DNA of 51,426 bases from Minisyncoccota bacterium (GTDB lineage: Bacteria; Patescibacteriota; Minisyncoccia; UBA6257; 2-01-FULL-56-20), in contig JALHNY010000004.1 of the NCBI GenBank assembly GCA_022843285.1, positions 43,596 to 95,021 on the forward strand, read 5' to 3'. This document shows positions 7,370-14,997 of the stretch, piece by piece. A program made the position numbers and the translations under genes. The notes beneath the pieces were generated by a model. It saw nothing but the letters and a program-made list of their open reading frames with translations. It did no database searches and had not been told where the DNA came from. How positions within the stretch are numbered: position 1 is the stretch's first letter; each line of letters starts with the position of its first letter.

Positions 7370-7440
7370 TGGACCCACGGAGAATCGAACTCCGGCTTCT
7401 TCCATGCCATGGAAGCGTGATGCCATTTCACTATGGGCCC
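7370..7440 (-). tRNA. tRNA-Ala (anticodon GGC)
   Basis: The acceptor stem GGGCCCA pairs with TGGGTCC and includes the G3-U70 wobble that identifies alanine tRNAs. The anticodon loop is ATGGCAT on a CTTCC/GGAAG stem. CCA is not encoded. Confidence 0.95.
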
Positions 7441-7454
7441 TTTTAAACGAGCGT

Positions 7455-7512
7455 ATGCTACGCCAATACACCGGGGCGCGCAATTGAAGCACAAGACCCT
7501 TTTTGCCATGAT
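7455..7512. promoter_or_regulatory. Divergent tRNA promoters with abutting -35 boxes
   Basis: Minus strand: TTGCGC (7478-7483), 17-nt spacer, TAGCAT (7455-7460) for tRNA-Ala. Plus strand: TTGAAG (7484-7489), 17-nt spacer, CATGAT (7507-7512) for tRNA-Arg. The two -35 hexamers are directly adjacent. Confidence 0.6.
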
Positions 7513-7522
7513 GCGTCCGTCC

Positions 7523-7597
7523 GCCCCCGTAGTTCAACGGATAGAACAAATCCGTCCTAAGGATAAGATGGGAGTTCGATTCTCTCCGGGGGTACCA
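7523..7597 (+). tRNA. tRNA-Arg (anticodon CCT), CCA encoded
   Basis: The acceptor stem GCCCCCG pairs with CGGGGGT. The anticodon loop is GTCCTAA (CCT, reads AGG) and the T arm GGGAGTTCGATTCTC is intact. Discriminator A is followed by a genomic CCA, unlike the other tRNAs in the window. Confidence 0.93.
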
Positions 7598-7621
7598 GCC
7601 AAACGGCAGCCGGCACGAAAA

Positions 7622-7643
7622 GTGCCCCGCAAAAGCGGGGCAC
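7622..7643. terminator. Hairpin terminator
   Basis: GTGCCCCGC / GCGGGGCAC, 9-bp stem with AAAA loop, between tRNA-Arg and the convergent secreted-protein gene. There is no long T tract on either side. Confidence 0.65.
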
Positions 7644-7654
7644 CTGGAACCGTA

Positions 7655-8527
7655 TCAGTACGGGACGTTGAGGACAGACGCGTAGGACTTGTAACAGCCC
7701 GTCGCGGTCACCGCGATCACGTCGTGGTACTGACCTCCTGGCAGTAAATTCTGAGGGTTGGTGACCTCATACGCCGTTGCCGTGCCACCCGCGAAGGGGT
7801 GACCGCCAAACGTGAGACCGGACAAGGAGTCTGTCAGCAGGCTACGGAAGTAAACCTGTCCACTCGCTTGGTACCCGAACAGCCACGCCTTCGCCCCTTG
7901 CCCCCGGTGGGGCAGCGTCGTTTCGAAGACTGATCCGTTCGGGAACTGGGCGGTCACGCCACTGCCTCCCTCCCCGCAAATGCCAATGGGCACCACGGGA
8001 ACAGAGAACGCCTTGATGGACGTAGCCCACCTGCGCTCGTACCGGTACGTGATAGCACTCGGCTCGAACACGAGGTAGTTGAGCACCGAACCATCGGACA
8101 CGGGGCACGCCACAGCAATCCGTGCAGCTTGGGCGGGTGAAATACGGTACTTGCCGTTCCAGCCCTGACCCTGCACCTGCGTCTTGAGGTGACCGTACTC
8201 CGAGACCGCCTGCCAGCTGGTTGAGATGATGGTGAAATCATCTGCAGACGGGGGCGCGCTCGGGTGCTGTGCCGAAATGAGCACACACCCCGCGGGGTTA
8301 TTCAGCGTGACGCTATCCGCGTACGCGTACACCTCTTCGATGACGAGCGTGTCCGATCCGGTGTTCCAGATCCACATCTCGCGCGTCTGAGCACGGGAAC
8401 TGTTCGCCTCGACGCTCGCGACACCCGGAGCGCTCAACGCTACTCCTGGCTCTTGAGCCAATCCAACCGTCATCCCCACAAAAAACAGTGCTGCTGCGAG
8501 CAGCACCACAAATTTCATTTGTCTCAT
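7655..8527 (-). CDS. Secreted hypothetical protein
   Basis: 290 aa. The signal peptide covers about residues 1-23 (MRQMKFVVLLAAALFFVGMTVGLAQ). The mature part is beta-rich with scattered cysteines and aromatic residues, and no recognisable domain. The start at 8527 is preferred over an upstream in-frame ATG because AGAGGA (8535-8540) lies 7 nt in front and the signal peptide then begins correctly. It has a long leader with two hairpins and a TTGAAA-16-TACACG promoter. Probably released or surface attached. Confidence 0.7.
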   Translation of the reverse strand: MRQMKFVVLLAAALFFVGMTVGLAQEPGVALSAPGVASVEANSSRAQTREMWIWNTGSDTLVIEEVYAYADSVTLNNPAGCVLISAQHPSAPPSADDFTIISTSWQAVSEYGHLKTQVQGQGWNGKYRISPAQAARIAVACPVSDGSVLNYLVFEPSAITYRYERRWATSIKAFSVPVVPIGICGEGGSGVTAQFPNGSVFETTLPHRGQGAKAWLFGYQASGQVYFRSLLTDSLSGLTFGGHPFAGGTATAYEVTNPQNLLPGGQYHDVIAVTATGCYKSYASVLNVPY

Positions 8528-8540
8528 ACCGATTTCCTCT

Positions 8541-8593
8541 GCGCACGCCACGTGCGCTACCGCCAGTCTGCTAAACGCATAACCCGCAGACTG
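8541..8593 (-). promoter_or_regulatory. Structured 5' leader with two hairpins
   Basis: Hairpin 1 is GCGCACG/CGTGCGC with a 3-nt loop (8541-8557), directly upstream of the Shine-Dalgarno. Hairpin 2 is CAGTCTGC/GCAGACTG (8564-8571 with 8586-8593, 14-nt loop). No known riboswitch class is recognised. Confidence 0.5.
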
Positions 8594-8611
8594 AAAGGTC
8601 GTCCTCTGAGG

Positions 8612-8639
8612 CGTGTACCTCTCGCCAGGTAAATTTCAA
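8612..8639 (-). promoter_or_regulatory. -35/-10 promoter of the secreted-protein gene
   Basis: TTGAAA (8634-8639), 16-nt spacer, TACACG (8612-8617), giving a leader of about 75-80 nt. Confidence 0.45.
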
Positions 8640-8692
8640 AGAACACCGAGAACTTATGGCAGCGGGGTGCCCGCGTCAAGGAGGCTGGCGAT

Positions 8693-8721
8693 TGCCTGGC
8701 CCCTCCTCCCTGGGCTAGGAT
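8693..8721 (+). promoter_or_regulatory. tRNA-Ser promoter
   Basis: TTGCCT (8693-8698), 17-nt spacer, TAGGAT (8716-8721), ending 10 nt before the first tRNA base. Confidence 0.55.
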
Positions 8722-8731
8722 TCCCCTGCCC

Positions 8732-8818
8732 GGAGGCGTGCCAGAGCGGTTGAATGGGACGCACTCGAAATGCGTTATACCGGAAACGGTATCGGAGGTT
8801 CGAATCCTCCCGCCTCCG
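8732..8818 (+). tRNA. tRNA-Ser (anticodon CGA)
   Basis: The acceptor stem GGAGGCG pairs with CGCCTCC. It has a long variable arm (ACCGGAAACGGT), anticodon loop CTCGAAA on ACGCA/TGCGT, and G73 as in serine tRNAs. It reads UCG; CCA is not encoded. Confidence 0.95.
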
Positions 8819-8861
8819 CACCAGAGCTGAGACACCCTCTCTTTCGTATACAATCTTTCAC

Positions 8862-10373
8862 ATGCCCCCCGCCGTAGACCGCTTCCTCAACGGGACCACC
8901 ATGTACCGGGTCGTCCTGTACGCGCTCTTCTCGCTCGCCGGGGTCGCCATCATTCTCGCGAGCCTGGGGCTCATCTCGCAGAGCCCGGTTGGCATGGTGA
9001 TCTCGCTCCTGCTGCTCACCGCCACCTGCTACTTCGCAAACGACGTTCTGGCAAAGCTCTTCCACGCCCCGTCGAACCCGGAGTCGTCGTCCATCACGGC
9101 GCTCATCCTGTTCTTCATTCTCGCCCCGGCGTCCACGGTCCTCGACGGGGGCATCGCGGTCTTCGCCGGCACCATCGCCATGGCGAGCAAGTACTTCATC
9201 GCGCGGGGCAAGCAGCACATTGTGAACCCCGCCGCCTTTGCCGCGGTCGTGGTGGGCATTCCCACCGGCGCCGCGCTCTGGTGGGTGGGCACGCCGTACA
9301 TGCTCCCCTTCACGCTCATCGCCGGTGGGCTCATCGCGCGCAAGGTTCGCCGCGTCCAACTGGTCCTCGCCACGATTGGCGCGGGTCTCGTCGCGTTCAC
9401 CGCATACGGAATCTTCGCCGGCGGCGACCTCACCCCGACCATCGCAAGCTTCTTCCTCTCGTGGCCCATCGTGTTCTTCGCGAGCATCATGGTCACGGAG
9501 CCCATCACGGCACCCGGCACCCGAAAGGCGCAGCTCCTGTACGGGTCACTCGTGGGCATATTCTCCGGCATTCCGCTCCACGTCGGCGCCATCTACTCCA
9601 CCCCCGAGCTGACCCTCACCGTCGCGAACATCGCCTCCTTCACGCGGGGGCTGCGCCGCCGCCTCATCATGAAGCTCACATCGGTGCGCGAGGTGGCCCG
9701 CGAGACGTACGAGTTTTCGTTCGAGAAGCCGGAGGGCGTCGCGTTCAAGCCGGGCCAGTACCTGGAGTGGACGCTCGCGCACGACAAGCCGGACCTCCGC
9801 GGCATCCGCCGCTACTTCACCATCGCCTCGTCCCCCACCGAGGAGGACATCAAGATTGGCGTCCGCATCGGCGAGAAGCGCAGCAGCTTCAAGGAACGCC
9901 TCCACTCGCTGCAACCCGGCGATGAGATTGTGGCGGGCGTGCGCGGCGGCACGTTCACCCTGCCCGAGGACCGCGGAGAGAAGCTCGCCTTCATTGCCGG
10001 CGGCATCGGCATCACGCCGTTCCGCAGCATGGTCCGCCACCTCATTGACACCGAGCAGGAGCGCGACGTGGTTCTCCTCTACGCCTGCCGCACGTACGCG
10101 GACGTCGCGTACGCGGACCTGTTCGCCGAAGCGAAGGAGGCGTTCGGGCTGCGCACGACGTACGTCCTCAGCGAGAGCAGGGAGGGTGCGCCAGGAGACG
10201 CCGAGAAAGGCTTCGTTGACGGGCCAATGCTCGCGCGCGTCGCCCCGGACTTCAGGGACCGCACCTGGTACCTGTCCGGCCCCGATGCCATGGTGCAGGC
10301 GTACCGCAAGCTCCTCCGCGGCGAGGGCGTGAGCCCGGCGCGCATCCGCACGGACTACTTCCCCGGCTTCTGA
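8862..10373 (+). CDS. RnfD/NqrB-like membrane domain fused to FAD/NAD(P)H oxidoreductase
   Basis: 503 aa. Residues about 15-255 form a multi-helix domain with NQR2/RnfD-type landmarks: NPESSSITALILFFILAP, GKQHIVNPAAFAAVVVG and VTEPITAPGTRKAQLLYG. Residues about 265-503 are a ferredoxin-reductase-like module: FAD site RYFTIASSP, NAD(P) site GGIGITPF, and the YLSGPDAMV motif near the end. The predicted role is to take electrons from cytosolic NAD(P)H through FAD into a membrane flavin carrier. TACAAT (8849-8854) ends 7 nt before the ATG and fixes the start. Its stop overlaps the apbE start (TGATG). A true Rnf or Nqr complex would have five or six separate subunits, which are absent here. Confidence 0.8.
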   Translation: MPPAVDRFLNGTTMYRVVLYALFSLAGVAIILASLGLISQSPVGMVISLLLLTATCYFANDVLAKLFHAPSNPESSSITALILFFILAPASTVLDGGIAVFAGTIAMASKYFIARGKQHIVNPAAFAAVVVGIPTGAALWWVGTPYMLPFTLIAGGLIARKVRRVQLVLATIGAGLVAFTAYGIFAGGDLTPTIASFFLSWPIVFFASIMVTEPITAPGTRKAQLLYGSLVGIFSGIPLHVGAIYSTPELTLTVANIASFTRGLRRRLIMKLTSVREVARETYEFSFEKPEGVAFKPGQYLEWTLAHDKPDLRGIRRYFTIASSPTEEDIKIGVRIGEKRSSFKERLHSLQPGDEIVAGVRGGTFTLPEDRGEKLAFIAGGIGITPFRSMVRHLIDTEQERDVVLLYACRTYADVAYADLFAEAKEAFGLRTTYVLSESREGAPGDAEKGFVDGPMLARVAPDFRDRTWYLSGPDAMVQAYRKLLRGEGVSPARIRTDYFPGF

Positions 10374-11242
10374 TGCAGCCCCGCTCCTTCTCGTACGAGT
10401 CCATGGGCTCACGCTGGGAGGTCACGGCGTGGGGCGAGATCTCCGATGCTGACTTCGGCGCGATCCGCGACGAGGTCACCGCGGCGTCTAACCGGTTCGA
10501 CGAGACGTTCTCGCGCTTCAAGCGGGACTCGCTGGTCTGGCACATGGCGGGCGCGCCCGGGGTGCACGAGGTGCCCCGCGACCTCACGTCCATGCTCCGC
10601 CTGTACGAGAAGCTCCACGAGCCCTCCAACAGAAAGCTCAACCCGCTCATCGGGTTCACAATCAGCGACCTCGGGTACGACGACGCGTACACCCTCATCC
10701 CAAAGGAGCGCGTCCGCAGCACGCCCGACTTCTCCGCTATCCGCGTCACTGATGACACGCACGTCGAGCTCACCGAGCCCGCTCTCCTCGACCTCGGCGC
10801 GCTGGGCAAGGGGTTCTTCGTGGACCGCATCGGCGAGATGCTCGAGGCGCGCGGCGTGGAGCGCTACCTCGTGGATGGCAGCGGCGACATCCTGTACCGC
10901 GGCAGCGAGCCCATCGCGGCCGGCCTCGAGCACCCCGGGGACGCGTCCAAAGTCATCGGCAGGATTGAGGTCACCGGTGGCGCGCTCTGCGCATCCGGAA
11001 CGAACCGGCGCCGCTGGGCGGACCTGCACCACATCATCGATCCCAGCGACTCCAAGCCGACGAGGGGCATACTCGCGTCCTGGGCGCTCGCCGACACCGC
11101 CGCCATGGCGGACGGCCTCGCCTCGTGCCTGTTCTTCGCGGACCCAGAAACGCTGAGGACGCAGTTCCCTTTCGAGTACTGCGTCCTCTACGAAGACTTC
11201 ACCGTCGCCCGCTCTCCGGGCTTTGCAGCTGAGCTGTACTAG
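10373..11242 (+). CDS. apbE: FAD:protein FMN transferase (ApbE)
   Basis: 289 aa. ApbE transfers FMN from FAD onto a Thr/Ser of FMN-binding domains using Mg2+. Family features are LGALGKGFFVDRI (about residue 140), VDGSGDI (about 165), the HHIIDP motif (about 220) and a late Thr/Ala-rich segment (ALADTAAMADGLA). The protein starts with MQPRSFSYES and shows no signal peptide or lipobox, although ApbE usually acts outside the cytoplasmic membrane; this is unusual. It is translationally coupled to the reductase gene and adjacent to its likely substrate at 11239-11733. The two genes' stops overlap as CTAG. Confidence 0.88.
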   Translation: MQPRSFSYESMGSRWEVTAWGEISDADFGAIRDEVTAASNRFDETFSRFKRDSLVWHMAGAPGVHEVPRDLTSMLRLYEKLHEPSNRKLNPLIGFTISDLGYDDAYTLIPKERVRSTPDFSAIRVTDDTHVELTEPALLDLGALGKGFFVDRIGEMLEARGVERYLVDGSGDILYRGSEPIAAGLEHPGDASKVIGRIEVTGGALCASGTNRRRWADLHHIIDPSDSKPTRGILASWALADTAAMADGLASCLFFADPETLRTQFPFEYCVLYEDFTVARSPGFAAELY

Positions 11243-11733
11243 GAAGCCTGGGTCGGGTTAACCGCCTGCGCCTGAATCTTCACGATTGCATCCATGAAGC
11301 CCTTCGGGGTCAGGGACGAGCCGTTGACCACGGTGAGCGAAACCTCGTCGATGCTCTTGCCCACCACCATCTCGCGGTACCCCTGGCTGAACTGGCTCTG
11401 CATGCGAACGCTCGCGGGGTTCGTCGCGTTGCCGCTGAACGTGATATCCGAGATGACGTCACCGGCGAGCGTGAGCGAAACGTTCACGGTCTCCGCGCCC
11501 GCGGGCGAGGTGTACGAGCCACCTGCCGAGTACGAGCCGTCCGCGTACTTGGTCTGCGGAACCTGCTCGGTGGGAACGGTGCCGTTGCCAGCTGCGTTCG
11601 GGTTGGAAGCCTCCTGCTGATTTGCGGGGTCCTTACCCACGCCCGTGACCCAGGCCACGAGCGCGCCGATGACCGCAATGCCCAGGAGGGCACCTACGAT
11701 GAGCGGGGTTTTTGAGCGATTTTCGTTGTTCAT
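11239..11733 (-). CDS. Membrane-anchored FMN-binding (RnfG/NqrC-like) protein
   Basis: 164 aa. The N-terminal anchor is about residues 10-29 (PLIVGALLGIAVIGALVAWV), then a Asn/Gln/Pro-rich linker, then an FMN_bind domain: YADGSYSAGGSYTSPAG, LTLAGDVISDITFSGNA, and near the end VVNGSSLTPKGFMDAIVKI. The last corresponds to the S-G-A-T flavinylation motif (here S-S-L-T), with the Thr expected to carry FMN. TAGAAT (11741-11746, extended TGc) ends 7 nt before the ATG. Convergent to apbE. It would be the extracytoplasmic electron acceptor of the locus. Confidence 0.82.
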   Translation of the reverse strand: MNNENRSKTPLIVGALLGIAVIGALVAWVTGVGKDPANQQEASNPNAAGNGTVPTEQVPQTKYADGSYSAGGSYTSPAGAETVNVSLTLAGDVISDITFSGNATNPASVRMQSQFSQGYREMVVGKSIDEVSLTVVNGSSLTPKGFMDAIVKIQAQAVNPTQAS

Positions 11734-11755
11734 GGGGCATATTCTAGCACGGACG

Positions 11756-11783
11756 TTGTAATATGCGACGGGCGCTATATGAT
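11756..11783 (+). promoter_or_regulatory. tRNA-Ala(TGC) promoter
   Basis: TTGTAA (11756-11761), 16-nt spacer, TATGAT (11778-11783), 10 nt before the tRNA. Confidence 0.55.
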
Positions 11784-11793
11784 GTCGCCACGA

Positions 11794-11866
11794 GGGCCGT
11801 TAGCTCAGTTGGTAGAGCACCTCATTTGCAATGAGGGGGTCATCGGTTCGAATCCGATACGGTCCA
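11794..11866 (+). tRNA. tRNA-Ala (anticodon TGC)
   Basis: The acceptor stem GGGCCGT pairs with ACGGTCC with the G3-U70 alanine determinant. The anticodon loop is TTTGCAA on CCTCA/TGAGG, and the T arm TCGGTTCGAATCCGA is intact. CCA is not encoded. Confidence 0.96.
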
Positions 11867-11910
11867 CAGCAAGACTCGCCACCCACCCTCCCCCGAGGTA
11901 AGGTTCATGT

Positions 11911-13158
11911 ATGCACCGCGTCTCCAAGCAGCCACTCGGCAAGTCTGATGCCGCCATTGCGCGGCTCATTGCCGAAGAAGCTGCACGCCAGGAGGAGGGC
12001 ATCGAGCTCATCGCATCGGAAAACTACGTGAGCCAGGCGGTCCTCGAGGCGGTGGGCTCGATCCTCACGAACAAGTACGCGGAGGGGTACCCTGGCAAGC
12101 GGTACTACGGCGGCTGCGAGGTCGTCGACAAAGTGGAGCAGCTCGCCATAGATCGCTGCAAGAAGCTCTTCGGGGCAGAGCACGTGAACGTGCAGCCGCA
12201 CAGCGGATCTCAGGCGAACGATGCAGCCCTCGCCGCCATCCTCGAGCCCGGTGACAAGATTCTCTCTCTCGAGTTCAGTCACGGCGGCCACCTCACGCAC
12301 GGGCACCCGCTCAGCTTCTCCGGCAAGCGGTACCGGGTCGCGCACTACGGCGTCGATTCCAAGACCGAGGTCATCGATTACCAGAAGCTGCAGAGCATCG
12401 CCAACGAGGAGAAGCCCAAGGCCATCATCTGCGGCGCATCCGCGTATCCACGCACCTGGGACTTCGCGCGCATCCGCACGGCCGCTAACTCGGTGAAGGC
12501 GTACATGGTGGCGGACATTGCCCACATCGCGGGGCTCGTCGCCACGGGCCTGCACCCGTCCCCGTTCCCCCACGCGGATATTGTGACCACCACCACGCAC
12601 AAGACCCTCCGCGGCCCGCGCGGCGGAGTCATCATGTGCAAGCAGGGGCTCGCGGATGCCGTGGACCGTGCGGTCTTCCCGGGCGCGCAGGGTGGCCCGC
12701 TCGTGCACGTCATCGCCGGCAAAGCGGTGGCTTTCGGCGAAGCGCTCAAGCCCGCTTTCACTACCTACCAGAAACGCGTCCTCGCGAATGCCGCTGCCAT
12801 GGCGCAGGCCATCAGTGACGCCGGCGTTCCGATCATCTCGGGTGGCACGGACACGCACCTCTTCCTCGTCAACCTCACGAGCAGCGGGCTCACGGGCAAC
12901 GTCGCCGAAGAGGTGCTCCAGGGCGTGGGCATCACCGTGAACAAGAACGCTATTCCCTTTGACTCGCGCCCGCCGCGCGTGACGAGCGGCATCCGCATCG
13001 GCACACCCGCCATGACGACGCGCGGCATGGGCGTTCCAGAGGCCCGAAAGATTGGCGAGCTCATTGCGCGCGTCATCCTCCACCCCGGGGATAAGAAGGT
13101 TCTGGAGGACACCCGCTCCTCGGTACGGGAGCTGGCCGCCCGCTTCCCCATAGCGTAG
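11911..13158 (+). CDS. glyA: Serine hydroxymethyltransferase
   Basis: 415 aa, normal family length. This PLP enzyme interconverts serine and glycine with tetrahydrofolate and supplies one-carbon units. Signatures are [11 protein letters not shown] at the N-terminus, [34 protein letters not shown], and the PLP lysine in [15 protein letters not shown] weak -10 (TAAGGT, 11899-11904) ends 6 nt before the ATG and the leader has no clear Shine-Dalgarno. It lies 44 nt downstream of tRNA-Ala, so cotranscription with the tRNA is also possible. A terminator follows. Confidence 0.97.
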   Translation: MHRVSKQPLGKSDAAIARLIAEEAARQEEGIELIASENYVSQAVLEAVGSILTNKYAEGYPGKRYYGGCEVVDKVEQLAIDRCKKLFGAEHVNVQPHSGSQANDAALAAILEPGDKILSLEFSHGGHLTHGHPLSFSGKRYRVAHYGVDSKTEVIDYQKLQSIANEEKPKAIICGASAYPRTWDFARIRTAANSVKAYMVADIAHIAGLVATGLHPSPFPHADIVTTTTHKTLRGPRGGVIMCKQGLADAVDRAVFPGAQGGPLVHVIAGKAVAFGEALKPAFTTYQKRVLANAAAMAQAISDAGVPIISGGTDTHLFLVNLTSSGLTGNVAEEVLQGVGITVNKNAIPFDSRPPRVTSGIRIGTPAMTTRGMGVPEARKIGELIARVILHPGDKKVLEDTRSSVRELAARFPIA

Positions 13159-13163
13159 CGAAA

Positions 13164-13186
13164 AGCCGCACCTCACCGGTGCGGCT
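13164..13186. terminator. Intrinsic terminator after glyA
   Basis: AGCCGCACC / GGTGCGGCT, 9-bp stem with 5-nt loop; the T-rich tract after it is short. Confidence 0.65.
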
Positions 13187-13204
13187 CCTCATATGCCGGA
13201 TGCG

Positions 13205-14317
13205 TCAGGGAATCTGCCCCAGCCTCCGGGCTATCTGGTGGTTGCTGTGGTACGCATCACCCGTGACCTCGGTGAAAATCTCAGCGTACCCGGGCGGCAG
13301 CTCGAGCGTCTCGCCCTCCTCGGTGAGCTCTACCTCGAGGTACACGGCACCGATGCGGGGTATGGAATCGAGCTCGTAGTAGCGCCCGTTCCACACGAAG
13401 CAGTGCCGCCACTTCTCGATTTTGCCGCACTCTGGATCTGCCCGCTTGAGCAGCTCGAAGAACGCGCGCTCTGAGATGTTCCGCTCCCACTCGCGGCGCA
13501 CGCCCGGGCGCACGAGCTCTTTGAACGTGTGGTAGTACACAGTGCCCCGCCCCCTGCTCCACGCCCTCACCCTCTCCTCGACGTCGGAATCGTCGGTCTT
13601 GAGGTAGTACTGCTCGATGGCTGCCTGGACGGTGTGAGCCGGGAACGGCGGCAGCCCCTGGTACCCTGGATCTAGCACGAACTTGTGCTCAATCTCGAGC
13701 GGCGCCGGAATCTCAACCGCGTGGCAGATTGCCGCAAACGCCCTGGTGAGCTTGGACTCCAGGCTGTCCGCGTTGTCCACGATGGTCAGGTGGGGATGCC
13801 CCACCCACGCATCGAGCGTCTTCTGGTTGAGCCCCACCGCAGCTCCCACCGTCTCGGTGCGCGCCGCGTTGTTCTCAATCGTGAATAGCTCCGGCTTGTC
13901 CACTGCAACGGACTCCATGAATACCACCGCGTCGTACCGCTTGTCGCAGACGTCCACGATCGTGTACCCAAGCGTGCCGAGCATGCGATCGAACTCGTGT
14001 GCAGCCATGTAGGCTCGCGAGTCCATCGTACCCCTGTCGCACAGGATGACCACTTTCTCGCCGGGATGCGCGAGCGCACCCGCCTTGAAGATATCCTCCT
14101 TCTGCATGATGTAGCGCATGAGCTGCAGCTGGAAGCTCTCCGCGCTAATTTCCCACGGCTTCAGACCGCCCACGATGAACTCCGTGGCTGCCTCTGAAAC
14201 GGTGATGACGGTGAACCCCAGGTCAGCGAGCCGCTGCTGCGCGACGCTGATGAGCGTGGTCTTGCCGCTGCACGGACCACCCGTGATGACTATGACCGGT
14301 ATGTGCCTTCTTTCCAT
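13205..14317 (-). CDS. P-loop NTPase/kinase (AAA_28-like) fused to CYTH triphosphate-binding domain
   Basis: 370 aa. Residues 1-200 are a P-loop domain (Walker A GGPCSGKTT, 13-21; VVILCDRGTMDSRAY around 90-103) of the AAA_28 group related to NadR-type kinases. From about residue 205 a CYTH domain begins with its ExExK motif (E208, E210, K212), followed by many basic and acidic residues (EERVRAWSRGRG, YLEVELTEEGE). CYTH enzymes act on inorganic triphosphate or nucleotide/thiamine triphosphates; the substrate here is unknown. The same domain pair occurs in some eukaryotic proteins. It has AGGAGGAG before the ATG and a TTGCCG-17-TAAGTT promoter, so it belongs to the leadered class. Confidence 0.78.
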   Translation of the reverse strand: MERRHIPVIVITGGPCSGKTTLISVAQQRLADLGFTVITVSEAATEFIVGGLKPWEISAESFQLQLMRYIMQKEDIFKAGALAHPGEKVVILCDRGTMDSRAYMAAHEFDRMLGTLGYTIVDVCDKRYDAVVFMESVAVDKPELFTIENNAARTETVGAAVGLNQKTLDAWVGHPHLTIVDNADSLESKLTRAFAAICHAVEIPAPLEIEHKFVLDPGYQGLPPFPAHTVQAAIEQYYLKTDDSDVEERVRAWSRGRGTVYYHTFKELVRPGVRREWERNISERAFFELLKRADPECGKIEKWRHCFVWNGRYYELDSIPRIGAVYLEVELTEEGETLELPPGYAEIFTEVTGDAYHSNHQIARRLGQIP

Positions 14318-14356
14318 AAACTTTCTCCTCCTCTGAACTTTGAAACCTCTGCCCGC

Positions 14357-14385
14357 AACTTACGTGACTCCCGGTGCCCCGGCAA
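14357..14385 (-). promoter_or_regulatory. -35/-10 promoter of the AAA_28-CYTH gene
   Basis: TTGCCG (14380-14385), 17-nt spacer, TAAGTT (14357-14362). The leader of about 35 nt ends in AGGAGGAG. Confidence 0.5.
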
Positions 14386-14429
14386 CTGTGGTGCGAAAAG
14401 CCCACTCCTGCTAGCCTCTCCGTGACCAC

Positions 14430-14516
14430 GGTGGGGTGTCTGAGTGGTCGAAAGAGACTGTCTTGAAAACAGTTGTACGGGAAACCGTACCGTGGGTTCG
14501 AATCCCACCCCCACCG
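14430..14516 (+). tRNA. tRNA-Ser (anticodon TGA)
   Basis: The acceptor stem GGTGGGG pairs with CCCCACC. It has a long variable arm (GTACGGGAAACCGTAC), anticodon loop CTTGAAA on ACTGT/ACAGT, and discriminator G. It reads UCA. A TAGCCT box lies at 14412-14417. Confidence 0.95.
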
Positions 14517-14522
14517 CCCAAA

Positions 14523-14559
14523 GCAAAACGGAGAGAGGTTCAACCTCTCTCCGTTTTGC
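14523..14559. terminator. Strong bidirectional terminator
   Basis: 17-bp perfect stem GCAAAACGGAGAGAGGT with a 3-nt loop, between tRNA-Ser and the convergent VOC gene. Confidence 0.88.
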
Positions 14560-14572
14560 GATCAGTGATTCC

Positions 14573-14995
14573 CTACTTGGCGCTCGCAATATCCACCATC
14601 CACGGCACGCCGTACCTGTCCTCACACGCCCCGAAGTAGTCTCCCCAGAACATGTCCTGGAGCGGCATGGTGACCGTACCCCCGTCAGAGAGCTTCGCGA
14701 ATAGCTCGTCCGCGTGCTCGCGGCTGTCCGGGGTGATGGTGATGGACATGTTGTTGCCCATCACGAGCTTCTGCCCCATGGACTCGAGCGCGTCGGTTCC
14801 CATGAGCGCCGTGCCGCCCGGGAGCGTCAGCGAAACGTGCATGACCTTCTCCTGGTCTTCGGGTGAGAGCTTGTCCCCATCAGGCGTGTCCCTGAAGCGG
14901 GACACTTCGGAGAGCTCGCCGGCGAAGATGGACTGGTAGAAGCGGAAAGCCTCCTCGGTATTCCCGGGAAAGTTCAGGTAGACGTCTGCCCGCAT
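14573..14995 (-). CDS. VOC (glyoxalase/PhnB-like) superfamily protein
   Basis: 140 aa. PhnB-type features are YLNFPGNTEEAFRFYQSIFAGE at the N-terminus, a central HVSLTLPGGTALMGTDA segment, and the ending WGDYFGACEDRYGVPWMVDIA. These small metal-dependent or ligand-binding proteins have varied, often unknown substrates. The ATG at 14995 is preceded at 6 nt by TACGAT (15002-15007, extended TGa). An alternative GTG at 15001 overlaps the superoxide dismutase stop (GTGA) and would allow translational coupling. Placement behind sod suggests a stress-related role, by inference. Confidence 0.78.
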   Translation of the reverse strand: MRADVYLNFPGNTEEAFRFYQSIFAGELSEVSRFRDTPDGDKLSPEDQEKVMHVSLTLPGGTALMGTDALESMGQKLVMGNNMSITITPDSREHADELFAKLSDGGTVTMPLQDMFWGDYFGACEDRYGVPWMVDIASAK

Positions 14996-14997
14996 GC

